From assembly GCA_045603125.1 (NCBI GenBank), contig JAZULN010000030.1, positions 1 through 53,086 of the forward strand: a stretch of 53,086 nt of DNA, given 5' to 3'. Both the position numbers and the translations under genes were made by a program. Below, piece by piece: positions 50,753 to 53,086 of the stretch. The notes under the pieces are model-generated. The model had not been told where the DNA came from. It saw only the letters and a list, made by a program, of their open reading frames with translations, and made no database searches. Each line of letters starts with the position of its first letter. The stretch's first letter is position 1. The stretch comes from CAKSFT01 sp045603125 (lineage in GTDB: Bacteria; Bacillota; Clostridia; UBA1381).

Positions 50753-51482
50753 TATTTTACCCGATGAATCGGTTGAGGATTTACAGTTTAGGGGCTTTAA
50801 ACTCATACAGAAAAAAGAGGGTTTTCGATTCGGCACAGATGCGGTCTTGCTTTCGGATTTTGCGAAGAAGATTCATTCAAAAAACACTCTTGACCTATGT
50901 GCGGGGTCAGGTATTGTACCGATACTTTTAGCCGGAAAAACCAATACCCCGACTATTTGCGGCCTGGAAATCCAAACGGAAATTGCCGAGATGGCAAAGA
51001 GAAGTGTAGAGTTAAATTCGCTTCAGGAACGTGTCAAAATTACCGAGGGTGACTTAAAAAATGCCCTGGATATTTACCCGCAGGCAAGTTTTGACCTAAT
51101 AACCTGTAATCCGCCATATATGAAGACGGGCTCGGCAATTTTAAATAAGACTGACAATAAAATCATATCCCGTCACGAGGTTATGTGTACCCTCGAAGAT
51201 ATCCTTAATATTTCAGAAAAACTTTTAAAACCTATGGGGCATCTTGTGATGGTACATAGACCAAATAGATTAGTGGACGTTCTTGCGGGAATGAGAGAGC
51301 ACTCTATCGAGCCAAAGACGATACGGTTTGTCCATCCATCCTCCGGAAAACCTCCGATACTCTTTTTGGTAGATGGTATGAGAGGTGCAAATAGGGACAT
51401 AAAAATCCTCGAGCCATTGTATTTATATGATAGTGACGGCAAAGAGTCGGAGAAACTAAAGAAAATTTACGAAAGGGAATAG
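50736..51482 (+). CDS. tRNA1(Val) adenine-N6 methyltransferase-like (TrmN6/YfiC type)
   Basis: The 248-residue protein has an N-terminal FRGFKLIQKKEGFRFGTDAV segment, the AdoMet site LDLCAGSGIVPILLAG, and the adenine-methyltransferase motif TCNPPYMKTGSA. This is the TrmN6/YfiC family, methylating A37 of tRNA-Val in E. coli; the substrate here is inferred. The ATG at 50736 lies inside fabZ; a TTG six bases upstream is less likely. rsmI follows two bases after its stop. Confidence 0.88.
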   Translation: MLPTTDILPDESVEDLQFRGFKLIQKKEGFRFGTDAVLLSDFAKKIHSKNTLDLCAGSGIVPILLAGKTNTPTICGLEIQTEIAEMAKRSVELNSLQERVKITEGDLKNALDIYPQASFDLITCNPPYMKTGSAILNKTDNKIISRHEVMCTLEDILNISEKLLKPMGHLVMVHRPNRLVDVLAGMREHSIEPKTIRFVHPSSGKPPILFLVDGMRGANRDIKILEPLYLYDSDGKESEKLKKIYERE

Positions 51483-51484
51483 TT

Positions 51485-52312
51485 ATGCTTTATCTATGTG
51501 CAACGCCAATCGGTAATCTGGGCGATGTTTCAAGACGGCTTTTAGAAACCTTAGAAGAGGTGGACCTGATTGCCGCTGAGGATACTCGCCACACACTAAA
51601 GCTTTTAAATCATTTAGGTATTCAAAAACCAATGACAAGCTACCATGAGCATAATAAAATGGAGAAGGGCGAGTATCTGATTCGGCTTTTGAAAGAGGGA
51701 AAAAACATCGCCTTAGTATCAGATGCCGGCACTCCGGCAATATCCGATCCCGGTGAGGATTTGGTGAAATTATGTATTGAAAATGGCGTTGATGTAACAT
51801 CTATCCCCGGGCCGGTTGCCGGGATAAATGCCCTGATTTTATCGGGATTTTCCACAAGGCAATTTGCATTTGAAGGCTTTTTGGCGGTGCAGAAAAAACA
51901 AAAAAAGGAACATTTGGAAAGTCTTAAAAATGATAAACACACCCTGATTTTTTACGAGGCACCGCACAAACTCGTCCAAACGCTTGCTGATATGCAAGAT
52001 GTGTTTGGGGACAGGAAAATTGCCTTGGTAAGAGAATTGACAAAGCTCCACGAAGAAGTTAAAAGATACACACTTTCTGAGGCTTTGGCGTATTTTAAAA
52101 ATACTCAGCCGAGGGGCGAATATGTGATTGTAGTCGAGGGTGCAAAGGAAACTGAAGATGCCAAGGATGAGTGGTGGCAGGAGCTTTCGCTAGAAGAGCA
52201 TGTGGAGGAATATATAAAAAGAGGACTAACAAAAAAAGACGCCATAAAAGAGGTGGCGGGGGACAGGAAAATGTCCAAAAGAGATGTTTATAACGAATAC
52301 CATAAAGAGTAG
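51485..52312 (+). CDS. rsmI: 16S rRNA 2'-O-ribose C1402 methyltransferase
   Basis: The 275-residue enzyme methylates C1402 of 16S rRNA. The N-terminus LYLCATPIGNLGDVSRRLL and AEDTRHTLKLLNHLGI are family signatures, followed by LVSDAGTPAISDPGEDLV, SIPGPVAGI and RELTKLHEE. A C-terminal helical extension contains KKDAIKEVAGDRKMSKRDVY, usual in Firmicutes. It is coupled to the preceding methyltransferase gene. Confidence 0.97.
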   Translation: MLYLCATPIGNLGDVSRRLLETLEEVDLIAAEDTRHTLKLLNHLGIQKPMTSYHEHNKMEKGEYLIRLLKEGKNIALVSDAGTPAISDPGEDLVKLCIENGVDVTSIPGPVAGINALILSGFSTRQFAFEGFLAVQKKQKKEHLESLKNDKHTLIFYEAPHKLVQTLADMQDVFGDRKIALVRELTKLHEEVKRYTLSEALAYFKNTQPRGEYVIVVEGAKETEDAKDEWWQELSLEEHVEEYIKRGLTKKDAIKEVAGDRKMSKRDVYNEYHKE

Positions 52313-52324
52313 GGAGGGGTATTG

Positions 52325-52606
52325 ATGAAAAATAAGAATAAACTGTTATTAGCCCTTAGTGCCGGTGCGGTTTTGGGGTATAGTTTTTATAAGGGAAAAG
52401 GTGCTTTTAATAAGCTTCGTTTTAAAAGGCAGTTTGAGGCGTTAAAAAGCTATGTTGATACCCATTACCCTGACGCTTTAATTGGTGAAATTGTGCCCTT
52501 TAAATCGGGTTGGAGCTGTAATATCCTATGGGGTGAACAAAATATTATAATCTACATAGTCGAAAATGACGGCAGCGGATTTATTTTTAGTCCAACAGAA
52601 ATGTAA
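52325..52606 (+). CDS. Small protein with N-terminal membrane segment
   Basis: The 93-residue protein starts at ATG 52325, after GGAGGGG; a TTG three bases upstream is an alternative. A basic start and a weakly hydrophobic segment (LLLALSAGAVLGYSFY) suggest one membrane anchor. The rest (about 25-93) has helices and strands (SYVDTHYPDALIGEIVP, CNILWGEQNIIIYIVEND). No family is recognised. It is the last clear gene of the operon that includes mreB and rsmI. Confidence 0.7.
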   Translation: MKNKNKLLLALSAGAVLGYSFYKGKGAFNKLRFKRQFEALKSYVDTHYPDALIGEIVPFKSGWSCNILWGEQNIIIYIVENDGSGFIFSPTEM

Positions 52607-52681
52607 CACATTTAATCCTTCTTGCGTAATCTATAGAAGGGAGAGAAATTTCCCGAAAGATTATTTTAGGAGGATTTTTTT

Positions 52682-52852
52682 ATGGCATTATTTGGTGGAA
52701 ACGGCAACTGTGGAAACGGTAACGACTGGTGGATCTGGGTTTTGATCATTATTATTTTAGTAGTTTCTTGCTCAGATAACGGCGGATTGTTCGGTAATAA
52801 CTGTGGTAACAACTGCTGCAGTAATGATTGTTGCAACAATGAATGTTGCTAA
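52682..52852 (+). CDS. Cysteine-rich microprotein with one membrane segment
   Basis: The 56-residue protein begins with MALFGGNGNCGNGNDWW and contains a hydrophobic span (WIWVLIIIILVV). It ends with an Asn/Cys-rich tail holding three CC pairs (about residues 44, 49 and 55). An AGGAGG site lies eight bases upstream. It resembles small glycine/cysteine-rich, membrane-anchored proteins of spore-forming Firmicutes, many of which are sporulation-associated; that is inference. Nothing similar is seen nearby. Confidence 0.7.
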   Translation: MALFGGNGNCGNGNDWWIWVLIIIILVVSCSDNGGLFGNNCGNNCCSNDCCNNECC

Positions 52853-52888
52853 ATGTAAGGGTTAAAATTTCAGCCCCTCAAGAAAATA

Positions 52889-52922
52889 AAAAGCCCCGAT
52901 GCAGAAAGCATCGTGGTTTTCT
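52889..52922. terminator. Bidirectional terminator
   Basis: AAAAGCC-CGATGC pairs with GCATCG-GGTTTT (one mismatch), between the microprotein gene (+) and secG (-). Confidence 0.7.
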
Positions 52923-52927
52923 TTTAA

Positions 52928-53086
52928 TTATTTTGCAACGAATACAAGAGCTACAGTTGTTATTAAGAATAAGATTGAAATAACAGTTGTAACCTTAGCC
53001 AGCATTGAAGCCTTTGTGCGGCCTGAATTCTTGCTGAAAAATGAATCGCTGTCGCCTGAGCTTCCGACAATGCCCTTCATTCCGGG
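52928..53086 (-). CDS. secG: SecG, preprotein translocase subunit (partial, N-terminus outside window)
   Basis: The frame is open to the window edge and ends at a stop at 52928-52930. The visible 52 residues include GMKGIVGSSGDSDSFFSKNS, a loop with the GRTK motif, and a final membrane segment (VISILFLITTVALVFVAK). This is the C-terminal half of SecG, a small subunit of the SecYEG channel that exports proteins. The first membrane segment and start are beyond base 53086. Confidence 0.85.
   Translation of the reverse strand, partial: PGMKGIVGSSGDSDSFFSKNSGRTKASMLAKVTTVISILFLITTVALVFVAK

Noticed and set aside
1..53086. CRISPR array, rRNA or tRNA genes
   Set aside because: I saw no regularly spaced direct repeats and no cloverleaf or rRNA sequence on either strand while reading the window.

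Overview
The window reads as chromosomal DNA of a low-to-moderate GC bacterium of the class Clostridia. The gene order DUF512 radical-SAM / der / plsY / gpsA, the rsmG-noc pair, the spaced TTGACA/TATAAT promoters with strong AGGAGG ribosome binding sites, the large S-layer-homology (SLH) proteins and the cysteine-rich microprotein all point that way. I cannot name the species from sequence alone; a gut-type clostridium with an SLH-anchored surface is a reasonable guess.

Layout. (1) 1-5000: the 3' part of groEL, then a same-strand group of an HTH protein, a small alpha/beta protein, a MoxR-type AAA+ ATPase and a DUF2201/VWA protein whose HExxH-like motif has Gln in place of Glu. (2) 5100-8701: a putative amidase, an HPr-kinase-like P-loop protein, a lipoprotein and lysS. 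(3) 8670-21793: a 13.1-kb integrated island. It uses the 3' end of lysS as its target, is bounded by a 13-bp direct repeat, and carries a Tn916-type excisionase and a tyrosine integrase at its right end. Triplets of TACGCCA lie inside both ends. Its cargo is a two-gene module (318-aa soluble protein plus 190-aa membrane protein), an HTH protein, and a complete Type I restriction-modification operon (controller, hsdM, hsdS, FRG-domain gene, hsdR). Two long gene-free segments appear to encode structured RNA or DNA. (4) 22177-34909: four large secreted proteins on one strand, containing a C-terminal Hint domain, cohesin-like and dockerin modules, FN3, chitobiase-type repeats and SLH triplets. (5) 35016-37406: a zinc-ribbon protein, a DMT transporter and an SLC13/ArsB-like transporter. 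(6) 37791-48159, minus strand: fba with a zinc-ribbon partner, an Ogg-type glycosylase, noc, rsmG, mnmA, mntP, gpsA, plsY, der and the DUF512 protein. (7) 48430-52852, plus strand: amidohydrolase, mreB, fabZ, a tRNA adenine methyltransferase, rsmI and two small proteins. The window ends in secG on the minus strand.

How the genes work together. The housekeeping blocks cover chaperone, translation and tRNA/rRNA modification, phospholipid synthesis, ribosome assembly and chromosome segregation or shape. The accessory material sits in three places: the MoxR/VWA module, the lysS island (defence cargo) and the surface-protein locus. The best candidates for something undescribed are the 318-aa/membrane-protein pair, the FRG gene inside the Type I operon, the structured leader upstream of xis, the Hint/dockerin/SLH locus, and the MoxR/VWA module with a metal-site lacking its catalytic Glu. 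All functional assignments come from motif reading; no database search was run.
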